From Gluconacetobacter liquefaciens (GTDB lineage Bacteria > Pseudomonadota > Alphaproteobacteria > Acetobacterales > Acetobacteraceae), in NCBI RefSeq assembly GCF_003350405.1, contig NZ_QQAW01000006.1:62001-126000 (forward strand): a stretch of 64,000 nt of DNA, in the 5' to 3' direction. The translations under genes and the position numbers were made by a program. The notes below the pieces were generated by a model that was given only the letters and a program-made list of their open reading frames with translations, was not told the DNA's origin and ran no database searches. Within the stretch, counting starts at the first letter, position 1, and every line of letters begins with the position of its first letter. Below are positions 1 through 9,659 of the stretch, piece after piece.

Positions 1-334
1 CGGCATCGCCGATCTGCCAGCTTCGGCGCTCCGCCGGACGATGCAGGATCGTCTGGCCATGAAAACCGATCAGTTCGGCCGGCCAGTCCAGCGCGCGCAC
101 AGCCGCGACATGCAGCAGCGTCAGATCCCGCTCGGCGGCCAGCAACTCCCGGTCATTCCCCGGCAGGTTCCCCGCACGATCGAGAATGGCACGGGTCCGC
201 GCGCGCAGTTCGGGCGGGAAAGGAATGGTCACCGTCGGTCCGGCCGCGCCAACCGCTACGCCGTCCGTCTCGATCCCGGCAGCATCGACCCCATCCAGCG
301 ACGTGCCGCTCATCAGACCGATCACACGGACCAT
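1..334 (-). CDS. anmK: Anhydro-N-acetylmuramic acid kinase, N-terminal part (runs off window)
   Basis: Recycles cell-wall sugar: it opens and phosphorylates 1,6-anhydro-MurNAc to MurNAc-6-phosphate in the cytoplasm. The gene reads leftwards and is cut by the window edge, so only about 111 residues are visible. The N-terminus MVRVIGLMSGTSLDGVDAA is the highly typical ATP-phosphate-binding opening of AnmK, and the following LIGFHGQTILHRP segment also fits the family. The ATG at 334 is preceded on the minus strand by a G-rich AGGGGG-like ribosome site. It lies 72 bases downstream of coaA on the same strand, so the two may be co-transcribed. Assignment rests on the motif; the C-terminal half cannot be checked here. 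Confidence 0.9.
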   Translation of the reverse strand, partial: MVRVIGLMSGTSLDGVDAAGIETDGVAVGAAGPTVTIPFPPELRARTRAILDRAGNLPGNDRELLAAERDLTLLHVAAVRALDWPAELIGFHGQTILHRPAERRSWQIGDA

Positions 335-406
335 GGGCCCTACCCCCTGCGAAACAGCGGCAAGCCTATCCCACCCTGGCACATTCCGGAACCGGGCCGC
401 CCACCA

Positions 407-1375
407 TCAGAGATAGCGCAGGCGAACCTCGCTGATGGCGTGCGACCGCGCCTTACGCATGATCAGCCGCGCACGTTCGCGCGTCGGCAGAATATTGGCT
501 TCCAGATTGGGCAGGTTGATCCGGTTCCAGATCCGCCCCGCCACCTGTGCGGCCTCGGCGGGCGAAAGGTCGGCATAATGATGGAAATAGGATGTCGGCT
601 TGCGGAACGCCGTGCGCTGCAACAGCAGGAACCGCTCCACGTACCACGATTCGATATCGCTGGTGGTCGCATCGAGATAAATCGAAAAATCGAAATAATC
701 CGACGCCACCATCGACCGGTCGGTACCGGTCTGCAGCACGTTCAGCCCCTCGAAGATCAGGATATCCGGCCGGTCCACCGTCTGGAACCGGTCGGGCACG
801 ATGTCGTAGGCTTCGTGCGAATACAGCGGCACTTCCTGCAACCGCTCGCCCGCCTTCACGGCGGCGAGAAAGCCGATCATCCGCCGCAGGTCGTAGCTCT
901 CCGGAAAGCCCTTGCGCTGCATCAGGCTCCGCTCTTCCAGAACCCGCGTCGGCAGCAGAAACCCGTCCGTCGTCACCAGATCGACCCGCGGATGGTCCGG
1001 CCAGCGCGACAGCACGGCCTGAAGCAGCCGGGCGAAGGTGCTCTTGCCCACCCCCACGCTCCCGGCAATCCCGATGATGAACGGCACCGAAATGCGCGGA
1101 CAACCCAGAAACGCACTCTCCACCATGCTGTTCAGGCCGCGCGAGGCCATCACATACAGGTTCAGCAGGCGTGACAGAGGCAGATAGACCTCGGCGATAT
1201 CCGCCATCGAAACGGGCTCATTGCGCCCACGCAGCGCCGCGATATCCTCTTCCGACAGCGAAAGCGGCACATTGGCCCGCAACGCCGCCCACTCCGCACG
1301 CGAAAAATTCAGATACGGAAGCGGCGGATCGCCATCACGCGATACCGACCCCCAGGGAGGCATACGAAGCATCAT
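407..1375 (-). CDS. coaA: Pantothenate kinase, type I
   Basis: Catalyses ATP-dependent phosphorylation of pantothenate, the first and regulated step of coenzyme A synthesis, in the cytoplasm. The protein is about 322 residues from the ATG at 1375, close to the 316 residues of the E. coli enzyme. Around residue 105 it has the P-loop [12 protein letters not shown], followed by the family segments [36 protein letters not shown] and [11 protein letters not shown], all diagnostic of bacterial CoaA. An in-frame start further upstream (1423) would add 16 poorly conserved residues; ATGs at 1375, 1372 and 1363 are alternatives and none has a strong ribosome site. It precedes anmK on the same strand. 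Confidence 0.95.
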   Translation of the reverse strand: MMLRMPPWGSVSRDGDPPLPYLNFSRAEWAALRANVPLSLSEEDIAALRGRNEPVSMADIAEVYLPLSRLLNLYVMASRGLNSMVESAFLGCPRISVPFIIGIAGSVGVGKSTFARLLQAVLSRWPDHPRVDLVTTDGFLLPTRVLEERSLMQRKGFPESYDLRRMIGFLAAVKAGERLQEVPLYSHEAYDIVPDRFQTVDRPDILIFEGLNVLQTGTDRSMVASDYFDFSIYLDATTSDIESWYVERFLLLQRTAFRKPTSYFHHYADLSPAEAAQVAGRIWNRINLPNLEANILPTRERARLIMRKARSHAISEVRLRYL

Positions 1376-1606
1376 GAATCTATGTCCGCGCCGGACAGAT
1401 GCCGCCGGGTCTCGTGCCAACAACCGTCATGAATCCGCTTCCCCAGGATGGGCCATCATTCCGGCCTCGTTCAGCGCGGCGTAACACCAACGGTTGGAGC
1501 GATCCAGTGGACCACGTTCCCCCGCCCGGCCGATCTGGCCCAAAAGGGCTGAAAACCGCCATATTCCGCCACGCTCATGACAGAGACGTGACCCACGGCC
1601 GCCAAT
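1376..1606. other. Intergenic gap, no gene seen
   Basis: This 231-base gap lies between the start of coaA and the end of the recA-linked lipoprotein gene, both on the minus strand. I see no RNA gene, no convincing terminator with a T-run and no ORF with plausible composition. It should hold the coaA promoter, but no clear -35/-10 pair stands out. Confidence 0.4.
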
Positions 1607-2018
1607 CTAACGCCCGGTCGTCGTCTGCCCACGATTACGGGCGCCATAACTCACCTGCGTGTCGGGAATAACGTAATGGCCGCCCTCTTCCTTCTCGCTA
1701 TCATCCCCGGCGGCATTGGCATCGAAGCCGGACGCGATCATCTGCATGCCCCAGGCATCGGGAAGCGGCTGATAGTCGGGCTGCCGCCCCGCCGGCGCGG
1801 CAGACATGGGCTGCGACCCGTCCTTGTTCCCCTTACCATCCGCGGATGCCGTCTTTTTGGCATAGCCCGGCCGTTCCTGCCCGCTGAACAGGGTCAGGGG
1901 CGGCACATCGATCGACTCTCCATCCGGCCGCTTGAACCCGCAGGCCGTCAGACCGGCCAGCAGAACCAGCAAAGCAAGGCCGCGCGGCCCCGCCTGCCGG
2001 CTTATCGCCCCGCGCCGG

Positions 2019-2035
<17 letters not shown>
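1607..2035 (-). CDS. Small predicted lipoprotein overlapping the 3' end of recA
   Basis: Hypothetical lipoprotein of about 142 residues. The reading frame is open upstream inside recA, but the composition only becomes protein-like near the recA stop. There a TTG at 2035 is preceded by an AGGA-like site (spacing short) and followed by a classic lipoprotein signal: basic stretch, LALLVLLAG core and LTAC lipobox. The mature part is polar and low in complexity, rich in K, G, D and P, with no domain I recognise. The start overlaps the recA stop by 17 bases, so translation may be coupled to recA. Membrane anchoring follows from the lipobox; the function is unknown. The TTG start is an inference. 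Confidence 0.6.
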
Positions 2036-3071
<1,036 letters not shown>

Positions 3072-3151
3072 CGCCCTCAATCCCGTTCCGATATCATGAA
3101 AACCCCGGGTCCTGCCCGCCACACCCCGGCGGTCCCGATCAGACAAAACTA

Positions 3152-3166
3152 GAACAAAACATGATC
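3152..3166 (-). promoter_or_regulatory. Candidate LexA (SOS) box upstream of recA
   Basis: On the plus strand the site reads GAAC-AAAACAT-GATC, that is GATC-ATGTTTT-GTTC towards recA. The alphaproteobacterial LexA consensus is GTTC-N7-GTTC, so this matches at 7 of 8 fixed positions, with T-rich spacing as is usual for these boxes. It is 81 bases upstream of the recA ATG, a suitable place for an operator overlapping the promoter. Confidence 0.6.
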
Positions 3167-3199
3167 ATCCACAAGCGGCACACCCACTCGGCCGATCCG

Positions 3200-4711
3200 T
3201 CAGTCCGACCCTACCGACAGGCCGGCCGAACGCGCATCGGTGCCGCCGGCGCAGCTTCCCTCGCCACCCGGCAGGCCCGCCGGGCAGGAAATGGCATTGA
3301 TCCGCCCATCGGCCGTCACCGGCCGCGCCCCCGGCTTCTCGCCGCCCAGGACCTGCTTCATTTCCGCAGCAACCGCATCGGCGGCATCGTTCTGCCCCGA
3401 TCCCGTCACCGCAGCCCGGAACCGGCTGCCATCGCTGGCAATCGCGGCCGTCAGCAGCGGCGGCGGCAGACGCTTCGGCGAAGCCCCCATCACAATGCCC
3501 GTGCCACCGGCAACACGGCCGATACCGAACAGATTATCCATCGTCAGGCTGCACGCCACCGCCCCGCCATGCCGATCGACCACGGCAAACGAGGTCGAGG
3601 CCGGCAGATGCGGCAGGCTTCCCCCGTTGGGGACGGTGCCGGAATCGACCACCGCCTGCGCCCGCGCAACCAGTTCCGCGCCCGACTGCGCCCCGGCCGC
3701 CTGCGCACGCCACGCGGCCACCGCCGACTGGCCGGCCCGGTCGCTCGCGCCCCCGGCATTCAGGGCATGGAACGCCACCGCGCTGCCCAAGCCTCCATCG
3801 GCGGGCGGCGGCAGGAAACCCACCGTCACCTGTCCCGCACGCACAGTCAGCGGGTCGGTCTCCACCGGAACGGCGGCGCGCAAGTCCGCCACGGTCAGGC
3901 CACCGCCCGCCGCCTGGCTTCCGGCGACGAACGAGCGCGCCAGCGCCCCGTTATACAGGTCGCCCACCCCCATGCTCCTGATCTGTTCCAGCACGCCGGT
4001 CAGGCGCTGCTGCACCAGGGTATCGCCCTCCGCCAGCACCTTGCCGTCGCCCCGGCTGAAGATCGCCCGCGCGCCCGGATCGGCCAGCAGCGGCCCCTGC
4101 ACGGCCGCGAGGTCGGTCGCCAACGCCCGGCTGACCGAGATGCCGCCGCGCGCCAGTTCCAGCGCCGGGGTCAGGGTTTCGCCAAAATCCACGCTGCCAT
4201 AGCGCAGGTGCATCAGATACAGCCCGCGCGCCAGCGTCGGCGCCGCCGCCGGGCGGTCAACCGGCGCGCCACCCGGCTCCGGCGCCGTCGACCCCGCGAC
4301 CGGCAGGAACAGGAACGCCCGCCCGGCGCCGGAGTCGCCGGGCCGCCACGCCAGGCAGGCACCGCCGCCGCCCAGCGAGGCCCGCGACGGCAGCGTCACC
4401 GCCAGCGTCATCCCCAGCGCCGCCGCCGCGTCGGCCGCATTGCCGCCCCGCGCCAGAACATCGCGCGCCACCATGGCCGATTGCGGCTCATCCGAGACGA
4501 CATTGCCGATATAGCCGGTCAGATAGGTCGGCCCTTTCGGCGTGTCGGAGCCACTGCCGAACAGGACATGGCTGGCGGTCCCGACCGGGTCATTGAATGT
4601 CTTGACCGAACATCCGCCAAGCGCCGTCGCCAGGACCGTAGACAGCAGCAAGGCCCCGCAACGACGCAACGGGTGGTTCAGGGGACGTTCACGCACGCAC
4701 AGATTCTCCAT
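3200..4711 (-). CDS. Gamma-glutamyltransferase-like lipoprotein with altered active site
   Basis: About 503 residues, shorter than the roughly 580 of canonical Ggt. The N-terminus is a lipoprotein signal with lipobox LGGC (Cys about 34), so it is probably membrane-anchored in the periplasm. Ggt-family features are visible: GGNAADAAAALGMTLAVT, the RASLGGGGACLAW glycine patch, and STSFAVVDRHGGAVA, which aligns with the region containing the nucleophile (TTHxSVVDxxGNAV in active enzymes). Here the catalytic Thr position is Ser (about 372), the His is Ser, and the downstream substrate-binding NN-MDDF motif is absent. It may be inactive, or act on another gamma-glutamyl or acyl substrate. Start at 4711 chosen over 4723 and 4789 because it places the signal peptide correctly. 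Confidence 0.75.
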   Translation of the reverse strand: MENLCVRERPLNHPLRRCGALLLSTVLATALGGCSVKTFNDPVGTASHVLFGSGSDTPKGPTYLTGYIGNVVSDEPQSAMVARDVLARGGNAADAAAALGMTLAVTLPSRASLGGGGACLAWRPGDSGAGRAFLFLPVAGSTAPEPGGAPVDRPAAAPTLARGLYLMHLRYGSVDFGETLTPALELARGGISVSRALATDLAAVQGPLLADPGARAIFSRGDGKVLAEGDTLVQQRLTGVLEQIRSMGVGDLYNGALARSFVAGSQAAGGGLTVADLRAAVPVETDPLTVRAGQVTVGFLPPPADGGLGSAVAFHALNAGGASDRAGQSAVAAWRAQAAGAQSGAELVARAQAVVDSGTVPNGGSLPHLPASTSFAVVDRHGGAVACSLTMDNLFGIGRVAGGTGIVMGASPKRLPPPLLTAAIASDGSRFRAAVTGSGQNDAADAVAAEMKQVLGGEKPGARPVTADGRINAISCPAGLPGGEGSCAGGTDARSAGLSVGSD

Positions 4712-4880
4712 TGCCGCCGTCATGCCCCGGCACGAAAGGCCCGGACTATCCGGAATTAGCGGTCTTCTGGAGCATCGGCAACTCGCCATCTCCCCCGCCG
4801 CCCTTCCGCACCCCCCTATTCTGCTCTACAGACACCCTCCAAGACCGCCCGATACGAAACCCGAGCGCCGGAGGCCGCCC

Positions 4881-5663
4881 TTGTCATTTTTCTCGTCCCG
4901 CAGCCTCCCCGGACTGCGCACGGCCCTTCCGGCCGGAATCGGCCTGATGCTGGCGCTGTCCTCCACCGCCCGCGCCGATGACAGCTTCACCCCGGCCCAG
5001 CGCAAGGAAATCGTCACCATCGTCCGCGACGCGCTGAAAACGGACCCCTCGATCCTCTCCGACGCGATCACCGCCCTGCGCGCGGGCGCCGAGGCGCAGG
5101 AGCAGACCCGCACCCGCGACGCGCTGGTCGCCCACCGCGCGGCCCTGACCACGCCCGCGCCGACCGACGCGATTCTGGGCGCCCCCAACGCCCGGACGAC
5201 GGTGATCGAATTCTACGATCCCCGCTGCCCCTACTGCCGCAAGGTGCTGGCCGACCTCGACCGCCTGGTGCATGACGATCCCAATGTCCGCATCGTGGAG
5301 AAGGTGATCCCGGTGCTGGGTCCGGCCAGCGTGCTGACGGCGCAGGCCATCGCCGCATCCGCGCTGCAAGGCGGTCACGACGCCTATTTCCGCATGCAGC
5401 GCGCCATCATGACGGATACCACGAAGCCCGACACTGCCCGCATCCGCCTGCTGGCGAAACAGGCCGGCCTCGACGCGGACCGTCTGGTGGCCGACATGGC
5501 CGGCCCCGCCGTCGCCGCCACCCTCCGCGCCAATTCGGAACTGGCCGAGGCCATCCATCTGGAAGGCACGCCCACCTTCGTCTTCGACGCCCGCTACGTC
5601 ATCCCCGGCGCCGTCGATTACGACGGCCTGAAGGCCGCCGTGGACAAGACGCGGCACAACTGA
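4881..5663 (+). CDS. DsbA/ScsC-like periplasmic thiol oxidoreductase
   Basis: Periplasmic thioredoxin-fold protein of about 260 residues for disulfide formation or isomerisation. I choose the TTG at 4881 because a GGAGG sits 6 bases upstream (4870-4874) and a signal peptide follows immediately, cleaving near STARADD; the open frame further upstream overlaps the divergent Ggt-like gene. After a charged helical N-terminal segment (FTPAQRKEIVTIVRDAL) resembling the stalk of ScsC-type proteins, the active site FYDPRCPYCRKVL carries CPYC, and the cis-Pro loop is EGTPTFVF. ScsC-type proteins with such stalks can be oligomeric isomerases; that is analogy only. Electron partner not encoded nearby. 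Confidence 0.85.
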   Translation: MSFFSSRSLPGLRTALPAGIGLMLALSSTARADDSFTPAQRKEIVTIVRDALKTDPSILSDAITALRAGAEAQEQTRTRDALVAHRAALTTPAPTDAILGAPNARTTVIEFYDPRCPYCRKVLADLDRLVHDDPNVRIVEKVIPVLGPASVLTAQAIAASALQGGHDAYFRMQRAIMTDTTKPDTARIRLLAKQAGLDADRLVADMAGPAVAATLRANSELAEAIHLEGTPTFVFDARYVIPGAVDYDGLKAAVDKTRHN

Positions 5664-5679
5664 CCGCCTGCCCTCCGCT

Positions 5680-5693
5680 CCCTGCCGGCAGGG
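5680..5693. terminator. Short inverted repeat between convergent genes
   Basis: CCCTGCCGGCAGGG is a perfect 14-bp palindrome in the 45-base gap between the convergent DsbA-like gene and the propeller-like gene. It could form a 5-bp GC hairpin, but no T-run follows on either strand, so a terminator role is weakly supported. Confidence 0.3.
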
Positions 5694-5708
5694 CCGCGCC
5701 ATCCCCCG

Positions 5709-6545
5709 CTACCCGCCGTTCGTGCCCACCCGCGCGATCACGCTCTCGACCATGGCCGTACGCCGGCGATCGATCGTCCAGATATGGTCGGGATGCAGAA
5801 CATCCCAGTCGAACGCCTGACCGTTCGTGGGCAAAGGCAGGGTATCGAGATGGACAAGACGCCCTCCCGCCTCGGGCAACGCCAGAACATAAAGTTCCGT
5901 CCGGTCGTGACCGGTCACATAAAGCCGGTCATCCGCTCCCCATCGTCCACCTGACGAACTGAAATGGCCGAACCGCTCCAGGACATCCTGCGGAAACAGC
6001 CATGCTTCCTGGCGGATGAACTGCGAATCCATCCGCACCAGAATGGTCGACCGATGGTCGCGCGGCGCCTCACCGCCCTCGCCGTCATAATTGGCGAAAC
6101 AGGCCCACCAGCTTCCTCCGTGCCAATCGATCCAGGTCAGTGATCCCAGCCCTGGCCCGAAGCTGTGCGACCGCACATGCCGCAACGTACGCGCATCGAA
6201 CCATTCGATGGAACTGGTCATCGGCGTGTTCGGATAGTTCGACATCGCGCAGACCAGTTCGCCCCCCATCACCTGGCAACTGTTGATATGGATATAAAGG
6301 GCAGGATCACCCTCCCACGATCCGACGCGCTGCCCCGTCGCACGGCTATATTGACCGATGCGCCGGTTCTGCACGGCGTAGAGAAAGGCGGCATCGTTGG
6401 CGACACCCTGCGTCGCCTCCGATGCCGGCACCACCCGGACGGTTTCAGGCACCGGGGCGACAGGCTCCGCCGCGACAGCCCGCGCCGCAGTCGCCACCGT
6501 ACCCAAGGCCACGGCCACGATCCAGCAAGGTTTCCGGAACACCAT
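5709..6545 (-). CDS. Secreted propeller-like protein linked to a TonB receptor
   Basis: About 278 residues, no family I can name with certainty. The N-terminus (MVFRKPCWIVAVALGTVATA) is a signal peptide, so it acts in the periplasm or outside. The mature part is rich in W, Y, G and D with repeated strands such as AFLYAVQNRRIGQYS, SIEWFDARTLRHVRSH, LTWIDWHGGSWWACF, RLYVTGHDRTELYVL and HPDHIWTIDRRR, which looks like a small beta-propeller. The ATG at 6545 has GAGGA five bases upstream, inside the end of the receptor gene, so translation follows directly from the receptor. Last gene of the fecI-fecR-receptor cassette; it may bind or process the receptor's ligand (inference). Confidence 0.65.
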   Translation of the reverse strand: MVFRKPCWIVAVALGTVATAARAVAAEPVAPVPETVRVVPASEATQGVANDAAFLYAVQNRRIGQYSRATGQRVGSWEGDPALYIHINSCQVMGGELVCAMSNYPNTPMTSSIEWFDARTLRHVRSHSFGPGLGSLTWIDWHGGSWWACFANYDGEGGEAPRDHRSTILVRMDSQFIRQEAWLFPQDVLERFGHFSSSGGRWGADDRLYVTGHDRTELYVLALPEAGGRLVHLDTLPLPTNGQAFDWDVLHPDHIWTIDRRRTAMVESVIARVGTNGG

Positions 6546-6553
6546 GTCTATCC

Positions 6554-9523
6554 TCACATCTTGGGCTGAAACCGCACGCCGAACCAGAGGCTCCGCCCCG
6601 CCGGATGCATATCCTGGATCAGGTTCGCGCTCGGCCCCATCCGGGTCTGATACCCCTCATTGGTCAGGTTCTGTACCTGCCCTGTCACGGACATCCATTT
6701 ATTGACCCGATAGCTCAACTGCATGTCGAGCTGCGCCCGCGGCTGCATCCACATATCGAGCCAGCTTGCCGAACCGGATGTATAATAAAGATATTTTCCA
6801 GTCATGTTATAAGCAAAGCGCGCTTCGAAATTCCGGTCCGAATACAGCAGCGATGCATTGTAGATATGGTTCGGCTGGTTCGCCAATCCGCCCATCCGCC
6901 GCTGCGATCCATCGCTCATCTGCTCCTCGAACCAGCCCTGCAGGAAGGTCGCATTAAAGGAAACACCGAAATTCTTCAGCACCCCTGGCAGAAACCCGAA
7001 CTTCTCCCGCACCAGTTGCAGTTCCAACCCGCGCAATCCCGCACCCGAAGCATTGAGCGGCTGCGAAATAATGGCCTGTTCCGTAATCCCGTTCATCGTG
7101 GCCGTTCCGAGCGTACTGCGGGTATAGATCGCATCATGGATATCTTTGTAGAACAGCCCGACCGACACCATGGTATCGCGCCCCGGATACCATTCGTAGG
7201 CCAGGTCATAATTCCATGAATGCAAGGGCTTCAGGTTCGAATTGCCCTGTGAGATCGTATAGGTCCCATTGCTTTCCGAGGTCGTGGTGGCCCCGCCGAT
7301 CTGGTTATAGTTCGGCCGCCCCATGGACTCCGTAAAATCAGCCCGGATCTTCATGCGCGGAGTAATCGTGAACGTCGTCAGGACCGAAGGCAGCAGATAA
7401 TCATACTGCGCCGTGCGGGTCTGCGGCAGATATTGCGTCGTTCCCCCCGATGTCACGGCATTGATGTTGGAGACGTTCGTAAACGTATGATCCCAGCGAA
7501 AACCACCGTGAATCGCAAACCAGCTATTCTGCCATCCAGTCTGGAAATACAGCGCCGTAATCGATTCCATCAGGTGATAATAGGCTTCCTTGTTGGTCGC
7601 GGTCTCGTCCAGCTTGCGGAACAGTTCCGGATGATTGGTCAGGACGGCATGCGCCTTTACCGGATCGACATAATAATAGGTCAGTCCCGGCGCCGAAAAT
7701 ACCGAACCGGTCCTGGACGTGATGTAATTCTGCAGGTTTCCAATCTCCTGCGGGGCATCTCCCGCCATCGGTGCCCAGTCATTATAGGTTTCGGTATGCT
7801 GGACATTGGTCATGGTCTGCGTGGCACCCGCCCCCAGCCAGAACCCGCGCCCCAGATCCCAGTGCCAGTCACCGCGCAGAAACCGCAGCTTCGTCTGCAA
7901 GGAATATTGATAATCCCTGAAATAGCGCGGCCCATAATTGTTCAGATCGTTTGCCGCCGCCAGGTCATTGAGATAAATCGAAGGCACGCCACCCTTCACG
8001 GTATAACTGTACCCATAGGGAGCCGAATAGCTCGTCTTGTCTTCGGAATTCCCGGTGTTGCTGTATTTCATGCCGGTATTCCACTTGAACATCCAGTTCG
8101 ACAAATGGTCCTGGGCTTCCGAGTCCGCCGCCACGAGGTCAAGCTTCATATGGTTGGTGATATCATAATGAAGATTGCCATTTACGAAGAACGTCTGATG
8201 CGTTTCCGGCTGAACGGAGTCGCCAAACTGATACTGCCCCTGCGTCAATGTGCCGGTATCGGGCGTCGCTCCGGCAATCCAGTTGCCTGAAGGCATCGAA
8301 AGCGCCTCATTGCGCACTTCCTGATCGACAGCGTGGAAATAGCCGCCAGACAATGCCATGGACAGGCGCGAGGTCGGCCTCCACTGCAATTTTCCATTCA
8401 GGCTGTAGCGCTTGTAGGCATCATCGAACGCATAATCCTGCACGCGAACCGGCACGGCCGCCGCGCCAGGGGCATGGGCGGCGGCATCGGTATTGATAGC
8501 GCTGCCCGAGGACACACCCGAAGCACCATAATACGCCCATCCATCGCCTGACGAATCCCCCGGCAGAATGGCATGCGCCGCCGAGTTGAGTTCCTGATAA
8601 CTCCCGGCGAGAACCAGACCGAACTCGCGATTCTTGCCGAATACGCGGGTGATGGTTCCATCTACACGCCAATTCTCACGGCGGGGCTCCACGACGGTGC
8701 CAGACTGGTTGTTCCAGCCTCCAAGCAACTGCACGTCGGCGGAATTCCCATACTCGTAAGCACTTTTCGAGAGCATGTGGACCTGACCACCCAGGCCCTG
8801 CGGATCGTTATAGGCATCGACGGTCTTGAGAACCTGCAATTCACCGACCAGGGAGGACGGAACCAGATCCAGCCGCATGCCGCGCTGCGGTGACGTGACA
8901 TTGTCAGCCGACGCCAGTTGCGCCCCATCCAGCGTGATCAGATTATAGGAATTATCCAATCCGCGAATGGTCACGTTCTCCATCTGGTTGTCGGAGCGAC
9001 CGTCATTCTGGCTCGGCAGGGTCGAAATACCCACCATCCGCCGTGCCGCCTCGACAATCGTCAGGTCCGGCGCGGAGCGGATCTGCTGGGCGCTCAACGT
9101 ATCGAATATCTGGTCGCTCGTCCGCTTGGTCAGCGTATTGTCATGGGTCGCCGAAACGACGATCCGCTCGCCATCGGGTTTTACCGGCTCCGCACGATGC
9201 GTCGCCCCCAGTATCAGAACGGAATCATGCTGCGACTGCACGACAAGCCCTGTGCCCGCCAGAAGATGCGCCAGCGCCTGCTCGGCGCTCATCACCCCAT
9301 GCACGGCGTGTGCCTGTATCGTCCGGGCCGTTTTATCCCGCAGCATGACCTGCATGTCCGCCTGCCGCCCGTAGATAACGGCGGCACGGGAGACGGGCAT
9401 GGCGTCGATATCGAACCGACGCGCCTGGGCACGGGCAGAGGCAAGCGAAAGGCCGAGCGTCAGGCCGGTGGTCGTCAGAAGAATTGCAGCGAAACGGGCA
9501 TGCGGGAACGATGAATGCGACAC
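6554..9523 (-). CDS. TonB-dependent receptor with STN signalling domain
   Basis: Outer-membrane transporter of 989 residues powered by TonB-ExbBD. After a signal peptide (cleavage near ASARA) comes an STN domain at roughly residues 35-105 (DIDAMPVSRAAVIYG, then VHGVMSAEQALAHLLAGTGL), which in FecA-type receptors talks to a FecR-like regulator. The plug follows (LSAQQIRSAPDLTIVEA, NVTIRGLDNSYNLITLDGA), then a long barrel ending in SLWFGVRFQPKM. The plug resembles the Xanthomonas/Caulobacter receptor group often linked to carbohydrates. The start is a GTG at 9523 because the frame closes just upstream. It lies downstream of fecI and fecR-like genes. By eye its codons are richer in A/T than the flanking genes, which may indicate transfer. 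Ligand unknown. Confidence 0.92.
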   Translation of the reverse strand: MSHSSFPHARFAAILLTTTGLTLGLSLASARAQARRFDIDAMPVSRAAVIYGRQADMQVMLRDKTARTIQAHAVHGVMSAEQALAHLLAGTGLVVQSQHDSVLILGATHRAEPVKPDGERIVVSATHDNTLTKRTSDQIFDTLSAQQIRSAPDLTIVEAARRMVGISTLPSQNDGRSDNQMENVTIRGLDNSYNLITLDGAQLASADNVTSPQRGMRLDLVPSSLVGELQVLKTVDAYNDPQGLGGQVHMLSKSAYEYGNSADVQLLGGWNNQSGTVVEPRRENWRVDGTITRVFGKNREFGLVLAGSYQELNSAAHAILPGDSSGDGWAYYGASGVSSGSAINTDAAAHAPGAAAVPVRVQDYAFDDAYKRYSLNGKLQWRPTSRLSMALSGGYFHAVDQEVRNEALSMPSGNWIAGATPDTGTLTQGQYQFGDSVQPETHQTFFVNGNLHYDITNHMKLDLVAADSEAQDHLSNWMFKWNTGMKYSNTGNSEDKTSYSAPYGYSYTVKGGVPSIYLNDLAAANDLNNYGPRYFRDYQYSLQTKLRFLRGDWHWDLGRGFWLGAGATQTMTNVQHTETYNDWAPMAGDAPQEIGNLQNYITSRTGSVFSAPGLTYYYVDPVKAHAVLTNHPELFRKLDETATNKEAYYHLMESITALYFQTGWQNSWFAIHGGFRWDHTFTNVSNINAVTSGGTTQYLPQTRTAQYDYLLPSVLTTFTITPRMKIRADFTESMGRPNYNQIGGATTTSESNGTYTISQGNSNLKPLHSWNYDLAYEWYPGRDTMVSVGLFYKDIHDAIYTRSTLGTATMNGITEQAIISQPLNASGAGLRGLELQLVREKFGFLPGVLKNFGVSFNATFLQGWFEEQMSDGSQRRMGGLANQPNHIYNASLLYSDRNFEARFAYNMTGKYLYYTSGSASWLDMWMQPRAQLDMQLSYRVNKWMSVTGQVQNLTNEGYQTRMGPSANLIQDMHPAGRSLWFGVRFQPKM

Positions 9524-9659
9524 GGTTTTTCATATCCATCAATGATACGTTCCCCTACTTGATCCCGGAGAGCGCAAAACCCTCCTCCTCAAACTCCCTT
9601 ATTTTTATTAAGCTTTTCTGACAGAAAATATTCAGGCCACAAAAGGCGGCAAGTCCGCG

